Below the pieces are notes generated by a model. The model was not told the DNA's origin, did no database searches, and was given only the letters and a program-made list of their open reading frames with translations. A DNA stretch of 64,000 nt from CAVRXZ01 sp963773035. GTDB taxonomy: Bacteria; Acidobacteriota; Vicinamibacteria; Vicinamibacterales; CAVVIG01. Shown here in pieces: positions 49,998-57,979 of this stretch. The stretch is taken from NCBI GenBank assembly GCA_963773035.1, contig CAVYZX010000009.1, positions 62,001 through 126,000 of the forward strand, written 5' to 3'. The first letter of the stretch is position 1. Each line of letters opens with the position of its first letter. A program made the position numbers and the translations under genes.

Positions 49998-51971
49998 ATG
50001 GAGCTCGTCGCCGATGTCACGCTCGTCTTGATTGCCGCGCTCGCCGGGGGCTTTCTGGCTCAACGTGTCGGACAGCCCTTGATCGTCGGCTACATCCTCG
50101 CCGGCGTCTTCGTCGGTCCGTTCACGGGTGGGCTGACCGTCCGAGACGTCCACGAAATCGAACAGCTGGCGGAGCTTGGCGTCGCGCTTCTGCTGTTTTC
50201 GCTCGGACTCGAGTTGTCGTTCCGGGAGCTGGCCCCGGTCCGGGCCGTTGCGCTGGGCGGCGCGGCGATCCAGATCGTCCTCACCATGGCTCTCGGATTC
50301 GGCCTGGCCTTCGCGCTCGGATTGTCGTGGCAGCCGGCGCTGTGGTTCGGCGCAGTGATCGCCTTGTCGAGCACGATGGTGGCGCTGAAAACCATTCAAG
50401 CGCAGGGACGACTCGGGACGCTTTCGAGCCGCGTGATGCTCGGGATTCTCGTCGTCCAGGATCTCGCGGTCGTCCCGCTGATGATCGTGTTGCCGGAGTT
50501 GAACAACGCGGCAGGGGGTGCGACGCGGGTCGTCTCGGCAACCGTTCGCGCGGTCGTGTTGCTCGGCATCATCCTCTTCGTATCGACTCGCATCGTGCCG
50601 CGACTGATGGCTTTCGTTGTGCGATGGAACTCTCGCGAGCTGTTCCTGCTCTCGACCACCGCGGTCGCGCTTGGTGTGGGATATGTCACCTGGTGGTTTG
50701 GCCTGTCTCTGGCGATTGGCGCCTTCCTTGCCGGTCTCGTGATCAACGAATCCGAATACGCGCATCAGGCCTTGAGCGATGTCATGCCGCTGCGCGATCT
50801 GTTCGGGATGCTGTTCTTCGTCTCGGTCGGGATGTTGCTCGACCCGAAGCTCGTGTGGCAACACCTCGGCACGCTCGCGCTCGTCATCGCCGTCGTGGCC
50901 GCCGGAAAAGGGCTCATTCTTGCGGGGGTCGTGCGGGCGTTTCGCTACCGACACGTGGTGCCGTTGGCCGTTGCGCTCACGCTTTTTCAGGTTGGCGAGT
51001 TTGCGTTCGTCCTGGCCCGCGTAGGCCGCGGGATCGGCGCGATCTCGAACGACCTGTACGCGCTCCTGCTCAACACGGCTGTCGCGACGATGGCGTTCAC
51101 GCCGATCGTCTCTGGCCTCACGCCGTATCTCTATGGACGATTCGGCGCCCGACGGGTCGCCGACAAACTCGAGGCGATCAACATCCCTCACTCCGGGTTG
51201 TCCGATCACGTCATCATCGCCGGAGGGGGTCGCGTGGGCCGCAGTATCGCCGACGCGCTATCCCACATGCGGTTGCCGTGTGTGCTGATCGAGTTCGACG
51301 ACCGCCGAGTGAGACAGGCGCGCGCGGCCGGGTTACCGCTGATCTATGGCGATGCCGGTCAGTCTGTCGTCCTCGAGGCAGCGAACACTCGCCAAGCCCG
51401 AGCCGTTCTTGTGACCGTTCCGGCATTCCCGGACGTTCGCCGCATCGTACGCGCCGTGCGACAGCTTCGGCCGGAGATGCCGATTGGCGCCAGAGCCGAC
51501 GGCGCTGAAGCCATCCGTGCACTGTACGAGCTCGGCATTCAAGAAGTGACGTCGCCGGAGTTCGAGGCCGGCATCGAGATGACGCGCCAGGCGCTGACGT
51601 ATTTCAACGTGCCGGCGCACGAAATACTGCACGTTGCCAGCGCCATCCGTCGTGAGCGGTACGGCCTGCCTGGTAACGACGCGCAGAGTACCTCACCGGT
51701 CGGCGAGGTTCTGCGGCAGCTGGATTTCACCTGGTTTCGTCTGTCGCCCGACAGCGCGTTCAACGGCCGCACGATTGGGGAGCTTCGGATTCGAACCACC
51801 ATCGGTGTGTCCGTTGCCGGTCTGATTCACGACGGCGTCCTGCACGCCAATCCCGACAGCGAAACGCGTTTCAGCGCAGGTGACCTGGTCGGTGTGCTCG
51901 GCACGCGCGACCGGATTACCCGCTTCGAGGAAGCGGTGCGCGTGGCCGAGACGCGCGCACCAGCGCCATGA
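49998..51971 (+). CDS. Kef-type cation:proton antiporter (CPA2) with TrkA-N and TrkA-C domains
   Basis: A 657-residue protein. The N-terminal 12-13 helix Na+/H+ exchanger domain (about 1-385) carries GQPLIVGYILAGVFVGPFTG, LLLFSLGLELSFREL and the family motif LGILVVQDLAVVPLM, whose Gln-Asp pair corresponds to the ion site of KefB/KefC. A RCK/TrkA-N domain follows with nucleotide motif VIIAGGGRVGRSIA (about 405), then a TrkA-C domain (about 565-650). It exports K+ or Na+ in exchange for protons, gated by nucleotide. The ATG at 49998 starts at MELVADVTL. The open frame extends 19 codons upstream without support. Confidence 0.92.
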   Translation: MELVADVTLVLIAALAGGFLAQRVGQPLIVGYILAGVFVGPFTGGLTVRDVHEIEQLAELGVALLLFSLGLELSFRELAPVRAVALGGAAIQIVLTMALGFGLAFALGLSWQPALWFGAVIALSSTMVALKTIQAQGRLGTLSSRVMLGILVVQDLAVVPLMIVLPELNNAAGGATRVVSATVRAVVLLGIILFVSTRIVPRLMAFVVRWNSRELFLLSTTAVALGVGYVTWWFGLSLAIGAFLAGLVINESEYAHQALSDVMPLRDLFGMLFFVSVGMLLDPKLVWQHLGTLALVIAVVAAGKGLILAGVVRAFRYRHVVPLAVALTLFQVGEFAFVLARVGRGIGAISNDLYALLLNTAVATMAFTPIVSGLTPYLYGRFGARRVADKLEAINIPHSGLSDHVIIAGGGRVGRSIADALSHMRLPCVLIEFDDRRVRQARAAGLPLIYGDAGQSVVLEAANTRQARAVLVTVPAFPDVRRIVRAVRQLRPEMPIGARADGAEAIRALYELGIQEVTSPEFEAGIEMTRQALTYFNVPAHEILHVASAIRRERYGLPGNDAQSTSPVGEVLRQLDFTWFRLSPDSAFNGRTIGELRIRTTIGVSVAGLIHDGVLHANPDSETRFSAGDLVGVLGTRDRITRFEEAVRVAETRAPAP

Positions 51972-52027
51972 TGCGGCGTCCACACGCGAGCCAATCCGCC
52001 ATTTGTGTCGCCACCGCGTGACATCCA

Positions 52028-52188
52028 GACATTGATGTCGCGTCCGACCCCTTCGGTTGTCGGTTCTGATTTGCTGGTGCATTCAGCCGGCCGCCAGCGG
52101 CGAGGCCCGGCGCTCTCTCGCCCGCGCCCTCGCATGCGAGAAAGCCGACATTAATGTCCGAGATGGAGAGTGATCGTACATTGACGTC
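52028..52188. promoter_or_regulatory. three copies of a GACATTNATGTC-type palindromic motif
   Basis: GACATTGATGTC at 52028-52039, GACATTAATGTC (perfect palindrome) at 52147-52158 and TACATTGACGTC at 52177-52188, all in the 51972-52340 gap between the antiporter and a small membrane-protein ORF. This looks like a multi-site regulator-binding region. The regulator is unknown. The rest of the gap shows nothing. Confidence 0.5.
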
Positions 52189-52340
52189 GCTTGATCATCA
52201 CCGAAATGCCAAAGCCTCGCCTGTTCACGTCGATTTGTTTTGAGCAAAATCACGTCGACGCGGACGGAGACGCTGACGAACGTTGGCGCTCACTTTGCTG
52301 GGCTGCAGACCAACGCATCTCATTCGGTCGTAGTCGACTC

Positions 52341-52676
52341 ATGCTCGCCAGATTCTGTGCCTGTTGGCTCATCGTCCTCGTCGCCGTCCCCTTCACGGCG
52401 CCGTTCTCCGTAACGGGTCTGCCAGGCGCTCTCACCCCGTTCAGCGAGGAATGTTCGCCGATCGGTGCCCAGCCGGTCTCGGCATTCATGACCACCCAGG
52501 TTATTCCTGCGCGCATGGTGAAGGTTTGCAAGGCTGACGTGATCAGAGTAATGGCGCCTTGCGCTCTTGCGGGCATGCGCGACGTTGTCCCTCCCGCTCA
52601 CGGCCCGGGTGAGTCGAATACGTCAAGGCGCCTCGACTCGAGGCAGTCCGGCCTCCTGCTGGTTCTTCGACTGTAA
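52341..52676 (+). CDS. small exported or membrane protein
   Basis: A 111-residue frame whose start (MLARFCACWLIVLVAVPFTA followed by PFSVTGLP) is a convincing signal/anchor, and short proteins beginning this way occur in related Acidobacteria. The rest has several cysteines and no family I recognise. The frame is open further upstream, but those codons look non-coding. It precedes the ammonium transporter gene by about 100 bases. Medium-low confidence because the C-terminal half is low in typical structure. Confidence 0.45.
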   Translation: MLARFCACWLIVLVAVPFTAPFSVTGLPGALTPFSEECSPIGAQPVSAFMTTQVIPARMVKVCKADVIRVMAPCALAGMRDVVPPAHGPGESNTSRRLDSRQSGLLLVLRL

Positions 52677-52908
52677 AACCCTCTTCGCTCACCGTAAACC
52701 TGCGCGTCGCGCCCGCGTCTTTGCTACGCGTCTGCGCACTCCTTGAAAGCCAAGGAGATGTCCCTTTTGGAGAGAAGGTATCCATCTGCTCAAACGTCAC
52801 AGATCTTGGCTGTGCTCGGTCCTGGTCGTCAGTGTCAGCCTGGCCACCAAGGCGAGCGCGGCCGCAAAGACACCGGAGGAACTCACTATTGCCCTCGACA
52901 CGGTCTGG

Positions 52909-54162
52909 GTGGTTCTGACCGCGGCGCTCGTCTTTTTCATGAACTTGGGCTTCGCGCTCGTCGAGTCGGGGTTCTGCCGAGCCAAGAACACGGTCAACAT
53001 CCTTTCGAAGAACTTCATCGTCTTCGCCATCTCCTGCCTGGCGTTCTACCTCTTTGGATGGGGGCTGATGTTTGGCAACGGCAGCGGTTTGATTGGCTGG
53101 GAAGGTCTCTTGATGGTTGGGGGTGCTGACAACAGTCCGAATACCGGCGACGCGTACGCCGGCGCCTACAAAGCCATTGCTTGGACCGGTGTTCCGCTCT
53201 ACGCGAAGTTCTTCTTCCAGCTGGTCTTTGCCGGCACGGCGGCGACCATTGTCTCCGGCTCGGTGGCCGAGCGGATCAAGTACTTTTCCTTCATAGTCTT
53301 CTCGTTCTTTCTGGTCGCCTTCGTCTATCCGGTTACCGGCCATTGGATTTGGGGCGGCGGCTGGCTGTCAACCGCAGGTTTCTGGGATTTCGCAGGGTCG
53401 ACTGTCGTGCACAGCGTCGGCGGGTGGGCCGCACTGGCCGGCATCATCGTTCTGGGACCGCGCTTGGGCAAGTACGGCGCCGATGGGAGAGTCACGGCGA
53501 TTCCCGCACACAGCATGACGTCGGGCGTCATCGGGTGTTTCGTGCTGTGGCTTGGCTGGTTTGGATTCAATCCTGGCTCGACGATGGCCGCGGATCCGAA
53601 CGCAATCTCACATATCTTCATGACCACGAATACGGCCGCGTTCATGGGACTGCTGTCTGCGACGGCGCTCAATTGGACCTGGGACGGCAAGCCCGATCTG
53701 GGCATGTCGATCAATGGATGTCTCGCCGGCCTGGTCGCCATTACGGCTCCCTGCGCGTTTGTGACGGTAAAGGCGTCGCTCATCATTGGCTTGCTCGCCG
53801 GGGTCCTTGTCGTCTTCGCCGTCAAGCTGCTCGATAAACTGAAACTCGACGACCCGGTGGGCGCCGTTCCCGTCCACCTGTTCAACGGCGTGTTCGGCAC
53901 GATCTGCGTCGGCCTCTTCGCCGTGGACAAGATCACCGGCGCCGCGACGGGCAACGGTCTGTTCAACGGGGGCGGCATGACGTTGCTCATCGCGCAACTC
54001 GAAGGCATCGTGGCAGTGGGTATCTACACGTTGGCGGCATCCCTGATTTTCTGGCACTTGATCAAGGCGATCGTGGGCTTGCGCGTGAGCAAGACCGAGG
54101 AAGAGGAAGGTCTGGACATCGGGGAACACGGGCAGGTCGCATACACGGGCTTCAAAGCCTGA
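52909..54162 (+). CDS. amt: ammonium transporter Amt (start codon uncertain)
   Basis: An 11-helix Amt/MEP/Rh-type transporter. Landmarks are GFALVESGFCRAKN, the conserved pore histidines in STVVHSVGGWAALAG and VPVHLFNGVFGT, and WGGGWLSTAGFWDFAGS. The first canonical start in frame is GTG 52909, but it falls inside the first helix. The frame is open upstream to 52747 and encodes a clear signal peptide (LLKRHRSWLCSVLVVSVSLATKASAAAK), here cited only as its Lys/Arg-rich start and AxA end, preceded by GGAGAGAAGG at 52769-52778. The only starts there are ATC 52780 or CTG 52786. The true protein probably begins there or a base is missing. No GlnK gene follows. Confidence 0.9.
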   Translation: MVLTAALVFFMNLGFALVESGFCRAKNTVNILSKNFIVFAISCLAFYLFGWGLMFGNGSGLIGWEGLLMVGGADNSPNTGDAYAGAYKAIAWTGVPLYAKFFFQLVFAGTAATIVSGSVAERIKYFSFIVFSFFLVAFVYPVTGHWIWGGGWLSTAGFWDFAGSTVVHSVGGWAALAGIIVLGPRLGKYGADGRVTAIPAHSMTSGVIGCFVLWLGWFGFNPGSTMAADPNAISHIFMTTNTAAFMGLLSATALNWTWDGKPDLGMSINGCLAGLVAITAPCAFVTVKASLIIGLLAGVLVVFAVKLLDKLKLDDPVGAVPVHLFNGVFGTICVGLFAVDKITGAATGNGLFNGGGMTLLIAQLEGIVAVGIYTLAASLIFWHLIKAIVGLRVSKTEEEEGLDIGEHGQVAYTGFKA

Positions 54163-54232
54163 CGAGGGGTCGCGCGGGCACCCGGAGGGTCACGTACTGA
54201 ACCCACCGGTGCCCGCTCGAGAGGTGAACGCA

Positions 54233-54385
54233 GTGACGCTGACGTGGAAGTGGTTCATCAGCGCGTCCATTCTGGTCACTGGCCTTTTGCTCAAAGCAGG
54301 CGCGCCGCTTGTCGCCGTCGTTGGAGGCATCGCTATCGCGGCAGCGTTGACATGGAAACTGATGGACCACCAGTCGCGGCGGTAG
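54233..54385 (+). CDS. small 50-residue single-helix membrane protein
   Basis: GTG 54233 opens a 50-codon frame: VTLTWKWFISASILVTGLLL, then KAGAPLVAVVGGIAIAAALTW and a basic tail ending SRR. Two short hydrophobic stretches separated by KAGAP suggest an insertion in the membrane. GAGAGG lies upstream. Similar short proteins appear in related genomes. It follows amt on the same strand by 70 bases and could be co-transcribed. Confidence 0.6.
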   Translation: MTLTWKWFISASILVTGLLLKAGAPLVAVVGGIAIAAALTWKLMDHQSRR

Positions 54386-54402
54386 CCGCGGAAGGCGGTG
54401 CA

Positions 54403-54441
54403 TGAATGCAAAATGCAGAATGCAAAATGCAAATGCAGAAT
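54403..54441 (+). repeat. ATGCA(A/G)A short tandem repeat
   Basis: About five imperfect units of AATGCAAA/AATGCAG in a row. The tract is AT-rich against its surroundings and sits in the gap between the small membrane ORF and the nitronate monooxygenase stop. Confidence 0.75.
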
Positions 54442-54450
54442 CGAGCGCGC

Positions 54451-55539
54451 TTAGCCGGTGAGCAAGGTTCGAGCGTCGTTCCAGATCAGCTTCACGAGGT
54501 CACCGGCGGGTAGCGGTTTGGCCATGGCTGCAGACTGACCGGCCCACATCTGCATCCGATGGGGATCGCCAGCGGCCGCACCGGCTTCTCGCATTGCCGC
54601 CGTGAGTCCGGCCTGCACTGGATACGGCGCCGGCAGAAATCCGTCCGACCCCATGGCCGCTCTGACGTAGTCCGTCGTCACGGCGCGTCCCAGCCGTCCC
54701 GTGAACGCGCGAGTCAAAGAAGTATTTTCAGCCTCGAGATGATCGAGCGCGTGCGCCCACGCCGGGTGCGTCTTCGCTTCCGGACAGCGGAGGAAAGCGG
54801 TTCCGATACTGGCGGCGCTGGCGCCAAGCGTCAATGCGGCGGCGACGCCTCGCCCATCCCCGATTCCGCCGGCCGCGACGATCGGCAGATCGATGTGATC
54901 GGCCAATCGCGGCAGCAGGGCGAAAAGACCGATTCCCTGCCGCTCGGCAGCCGCCTGATCGAACGATCCTCGGTGGCCGCCGGCCTCATAGCCTTGGGCG
55001 ACGATGGCGTCAGCTCCTGCGTCGCGTGCGATCTTGGCCTCGGCGAGAGTGGTCGCGGTCGCGAACCACGCGATGCCGCGATCCTTCAGGCGACTTACGA
55101 ATGGGGCGGGAAACACGCCCATGATGGACGAAACGACCGTGGGCGCCAACGTCGAGAAATGCCTCACATTGCGCGTCGAAGTCCGGCGAAAGGACGTCGC
55201 CGGCAGCGGGCGACACGGAAGGTCCCCACTGGGCAAGGAAAGTCCTCATTCGCGCTTCGGCTTCAACGTCTCGTTTGCGCGGGCGGGTCTGGTATCCAGA
55301 CGATTGAGCTGAAAGGATCCGCGGCTTTTCGACCTGAACTCTTTCGCCCAGGTACGGATCCCATCCGGTGGCGTCAACAACGCTCCCATTGCTCCCATTC
55401 CGCCTGCGTTGGCAACTGCGATCGAAAGGGAGCTCGGACATGCGCCGGCCATCGGGGCAAGCAGGATCGGAAGCTCGAGACCGTATCGGGAGCAGAACGC
55501 GGAGGCTCGATCAATTGAACGCATGTGTGGACTGGTCAC
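54451..55539 (-). pseudogene. nitronate monooxygenase (2-nitropropane dioxygenase type), frameshifted
   Basis: Three frames must be joined. The start (MRSIDRASAFCSRYGLELPI, then ILLAPMAGACPSS and NAGGMGAMGAL) reads from 55539. The middle (MRTFLAQWGPSVSPAAGDV) reads in another frame. From about 55150 the body (VSSIMGVFPAPFVSRLKDRG, IVAQGYEAGGHRGSF, IVAAGGIGDGRGVAAALTLG) runs to 54451. The FMN-binding Gly-rich segments and the catalytic His region AGGHRG are intact. Such enzymes oxidise alkyl nitronates with O2. With two frameshifts and no other damage, base-call error or very recent decay are both possible. Confidence 0.8.
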
Positions 55540-55551
55540 CGCGAAACTTCA

Positions 55552-56370
55552 TCACACTCCAAGCTGGGTGGCCAAATCCTCCATGTTCTTTGCGGCAAAA
55601 TCGACCGGCCCTCGCGGGGCGGTCTCGCCCGTCCCCGGTCCATTCTCTCCCGGCCTTGCCACGTGCGCGGTGCGGAGCCCGTTGGACGCCGCCGAGCGTA
55701 GGTCGTCGCTGTGGGCGGCGACCATCATCACTTCGCGGGGCTGTAGGTTCAGCGCGGCCGCCGTCATGAGGTAGACAGCCGGCTTGGGCTTGAAGTCGCG
55801 CGCAATTTCAGAACCGAGAATGGCATCCCACGGAATGTTATTGCGCCGAGCGATGTCGACCATCAGCGCAATATTGCCGTTCGAACAGGGCGCCAGCATG
55901 AACTTGCGCTTGAGCCGCACGAAACCGGGAACCACGTCGGGCCAGGTATCGAGCCGATGCCAGGCAAGATTGAGATCGTCGGCCACTTTGTCGTCGAGTT
56001 TTTCCAGCCCGAATTTCGGACGGATCTGATCGAGCATGCGCCGGTGAAGGACGTCGAGCTTGACGAAGGGCTGTCGACCCGATCGCACCTCTTCCATGCT
56101 TGGCTGGTACAGCGCACGCCAGGCAGACGCGAAGGCGAGCCAATCGAAGTTGTAGCCGAGCGGTTTCAGGATGCGTTCGGCGTCGCGCGCGACGCCGTTG
56201 CGCCAATCGACGCAGGTGCCAAACACGTCGTAAACGAGCGCTTTCACTCCCTCGCCGGTTCCACCGGATCGGGGCTGCGCCAGAACCTTGGCCGGAGCAG
56301 TTGCGGGTGCCACAAACACGCCGGCTGCGGCGATCACGGGTGCACCCTTGAGCAAGTCGCGGCGAGTCAT
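55552..56370 (-). CDS. Tat-exported haloacid-dehalogenase (type II) family protein
   Basis: A 272-residue protein. The N terminus MTRRDLLKGAPVIAAAGVFV is a twin-arginine signal. The HAD domain follows: YDVFGTCVDWRNG supplies the nucleophile Asp, and PCSNGNIALM, FKPKPAVYLMTAAALNL and VAAHSDDLRSA supply motifs II to IV. This layout resembles L-2-haloacid dehalogenases. A Tat signal on this usually cytosolic enzyme is unusual and implies periplasmic action. GGAGG lies before the ATG at a long spacing. It is 12 bases upstream of the broken nitronate monooxygenase gene on the same strand, so both may concern xenobiotic or nitro/halo compounds. Confidence 0.85.
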   Translation of the reverse strand: MTRRDLLKGAPVIAAAGVFVAPATAPAKVLAQPRSGGTGEGVKALVYDVFGTCVDWRNGVARDAERILKPLGYNFDWLAFASAWRALYQPSMEEVRSGRQPFVKLDVLHRRMLDQIRPKFGLEKLDDKVADDLNLAWHRLDTWPDVVPGFVRLKRKFMLAPCSNGNIALMVDIARRNNIPWDAILGSEIARDFKPKPAVYLMTAAALNLQPREVMMVAAHSDDLRSAASNGLRTAHVARPGENGPGTGETAPRGPVDFAAKNMEDLATQLGV

Positions 56371-56540
56371 ATGAGTCACGCCTCCTCTCCAGCGATCATT
56401 TCTATAGGCGGTGCCGATTATCGCGCAATGAAGCAGCAAGTCAACGGCGTCGAAGGGCTTGTTCAATGAAGGACGTTTGAATGCGTTGTGGCCTTAGTGC
56501 GTGACGGTCATGTAAATTGCTGTCGAGAGGGCAACGGCCG

Positions 56541-57755
56541 ATGCGCACTGGACTGGACAGATTGCTTTCCGACGAGGCGTTGTTGCGGCGCCTGCGGGGC
56601 CGGAAGATTGCCCTGCTGGCGAATCCCGCATCGATGACGAGCGTTCTTCTTGGCTTTCAGCACGCGCTCGACGCGCTCGTGGCGCAACTGGGGAAGACCG
56701 TCACGGCGGCGTTCGGTCCGCAGCACGGGATGCGCGGCGACAAACAGTACAACATGCAGGAGTCGCAGACGTATCGTGACCCGCAGCACGGCATACCGGT
56801 GTTCAGTCTCTACGGCGAAGTCCGACGGCCCACCGATGAGATGCTGGACTGCTTTGACGTGCTGCTGTTCGACCTTCAGGACGTCGGCTGGCGCGGATAC
56901 ACGTGGGTGGCGACGCTCCTGTACATGCTCGAAGCGTGCGCCCGAGGCGGCAAAGAGGTGTGGGTACTCGACCGCCCGAATCCCGCGGGCCGGGCGATCG
57001 AAGGCAAGAGGCTGGTGAAGGGGGATGAGAGCTTTGTCGGCGTCATCCCTGTCCCGCAACGCCACGGTCTCACGCTCGGCGAATTGGCCCGCTACATGGT
57101 CGACCACTTCGCCCTCGACGTGTCGCTCCACGTCGTCGCAATGGATGGATACTCGCCCGACGCCGGCCCCGGATTCGGGTGGCCAGAGGAAGGAGTGTGG
57201 GTCAATCCCAGCCCCGCAATCACAGGAATCAACTGCGTGCGCTGCTATACGGGCACGGTCCTGCTCGAAGGTACCAATCTGTCAGAAGGCCGTGGCACCA
57301 CCACGCCGTTGGAGGTGATTGGCGCGCCGAAATTTCCGGTGGACGCCGTGCTCGCTCAGATGAAGGCCATGGCCCCTGAGTGGTGTGAGGGTTGCTACTT
57401 GCGTCCTTGCTTCTTCGAGCCGTTCTTCGACAAGTACACAGGCACGCTCTGCTCAGGCCTGCAGATCCACGCGACCTTCTCCGGGTACGTTCCCGCCCGG
57501 TTCCGACCGTATCGACTGATTTCAGCGTTGTTCAAGTCGGTGCGCACAGTACAGCCGGACTTCGCGTTGTGGCGTGACTTTCACTACGAGTACGAGCCAG
57601 CACACCGGCGACCCATCGACGTCATTAACGGTGGGCCGTCGCTGCGGGAGTGGGTGGACGATCCTCGCGCTTCGATCCGCGACTGGGATCGCGCGCTATC
57701 GCTGGACGAAGACGCTTGGGCGGAAGAGCGCCGGCCGTTCCTCATTTACAGCTAG
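56541..57755 (+). CDS. DUF1343 / NamZ-type exo-beta-N-acetylmuramidase
   Basis: A 404-residue protein with family landmarks FGPQHGMRGDKQYNM, LFDLQDVGWRGYTW, DRPNPAGR, CVRCYTGTVLLEGTNLSEGR and GGPSLREWVDDP. DUF1343 members characterised as NamZ release N-acetylmuramic acid from peptidoglycan fragments. The Glu/Asp residues of the LQDVGWRGYTW and EGTNLSEGRGTT segments are candidate catalytic positions. No signal peptide is seen with ATG 56541 (AGAGGG upstream), so it would be cytosolic and act on imported muropeptides. It stands alone; no amgK, murU or murQ gene is near. Confidence 0.88.
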   Translation: MRTGLDRLLSDEALLRRLRGRKIALLANPASMTSVLLGFQHALDALVAQLGKTVTAAFGPQHGMRGDKQYNMQESQTYRDPQHGIPVFSLYGEVRRPTDEMLDCFDVLLFDLQDVGWRGYTWVATLLYMLEACARGGKEVWVLDRPNPAGRAIEGKRLVKGDESFVGVIPVPQRHGLTLGELARYMVDHFALDVSLHVVAMDGYSPDAGPGFGWPEEGVWVNPSPAITGINCVRCYTGTVLLEGTNLSEGRGTTTPLEVIGAPKFPVDAVLAQMKAMAPEWCEGCYLRPCFFEPFFDKYTGTLCSGLQIHATFSGYVPARFRPYRLISALFKSVRTVQPDFALWRDFHYEYEPAHRRPIDVINGGPSLREWVDDPRASIRDWDRALSLDEDAWAEERRPFLIYS

Positions 57756-57781
57756 CGTCTGCAGCGCGAACCTGCCACGTA

Positions 57782-57912
57782 TGACGCGCGCTGAGCGGGC
57801 GGAGATCGCGGAGACGGTTTCAACACAGAGACCACAAAGACCGCAGAGATCCATGTGCCTTCTCCGCGCTCTCAGCGCGCTCTGCGTTTGGTCCGTTCTC
57901 CGCGGTCTCTGC
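57782..57912 (-). repeat. intergenic dispersed repeat, copy C (inverted)
   Basis: The reverse complement of this stretch matches the elements at 34103-34230 and 34245-34361 over about 130 bases with limited divergence. It lies between the NamZ-type gene and the promoter of the kinase gene. Confidence 0.85.
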
Positions 57913-57960
57913 TTCCTGACGCTCGTGCTCTTGTCGGCTCTCAACTGGATGGGGCGCGGC

Positions 57961-57966
57961 TATAAT
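57961..57966 (+). promoter_or_regulatory. TATAAT -10 element of the kinase gene
   Basis: A perfect TATAAT lies 13 bases before the ATG at 57980, giving a leader of about six bases. A convincing -35 is not visible at 16-18 bases. No Shine-Dalgarno sequence precedes the ATG. Confidence 0.55.
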
Positions 57967-57979
57967 TCCGGTCCTGCAC

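Noticed and set aside
49929..51209. A 426-codon minus-strand frame over the antiporter
   Set aside because: Antisense shadow with Arg/Asp/Glu/His-rich composition and no recognisable domain.
49784..51508. A 574-codon plus-strand frame over the antiporter
   Set aside because: It is an out-of-frame shadow of the Kef-type gene: arginine-rich, without hydrophobic segments or motifs.
52543..53343. A 266-codon minus-strand frame over the amt 5' region
   Set aside because: It lies opposite an ammonium transporter with clear motifs, and its translation is charged and featureless.
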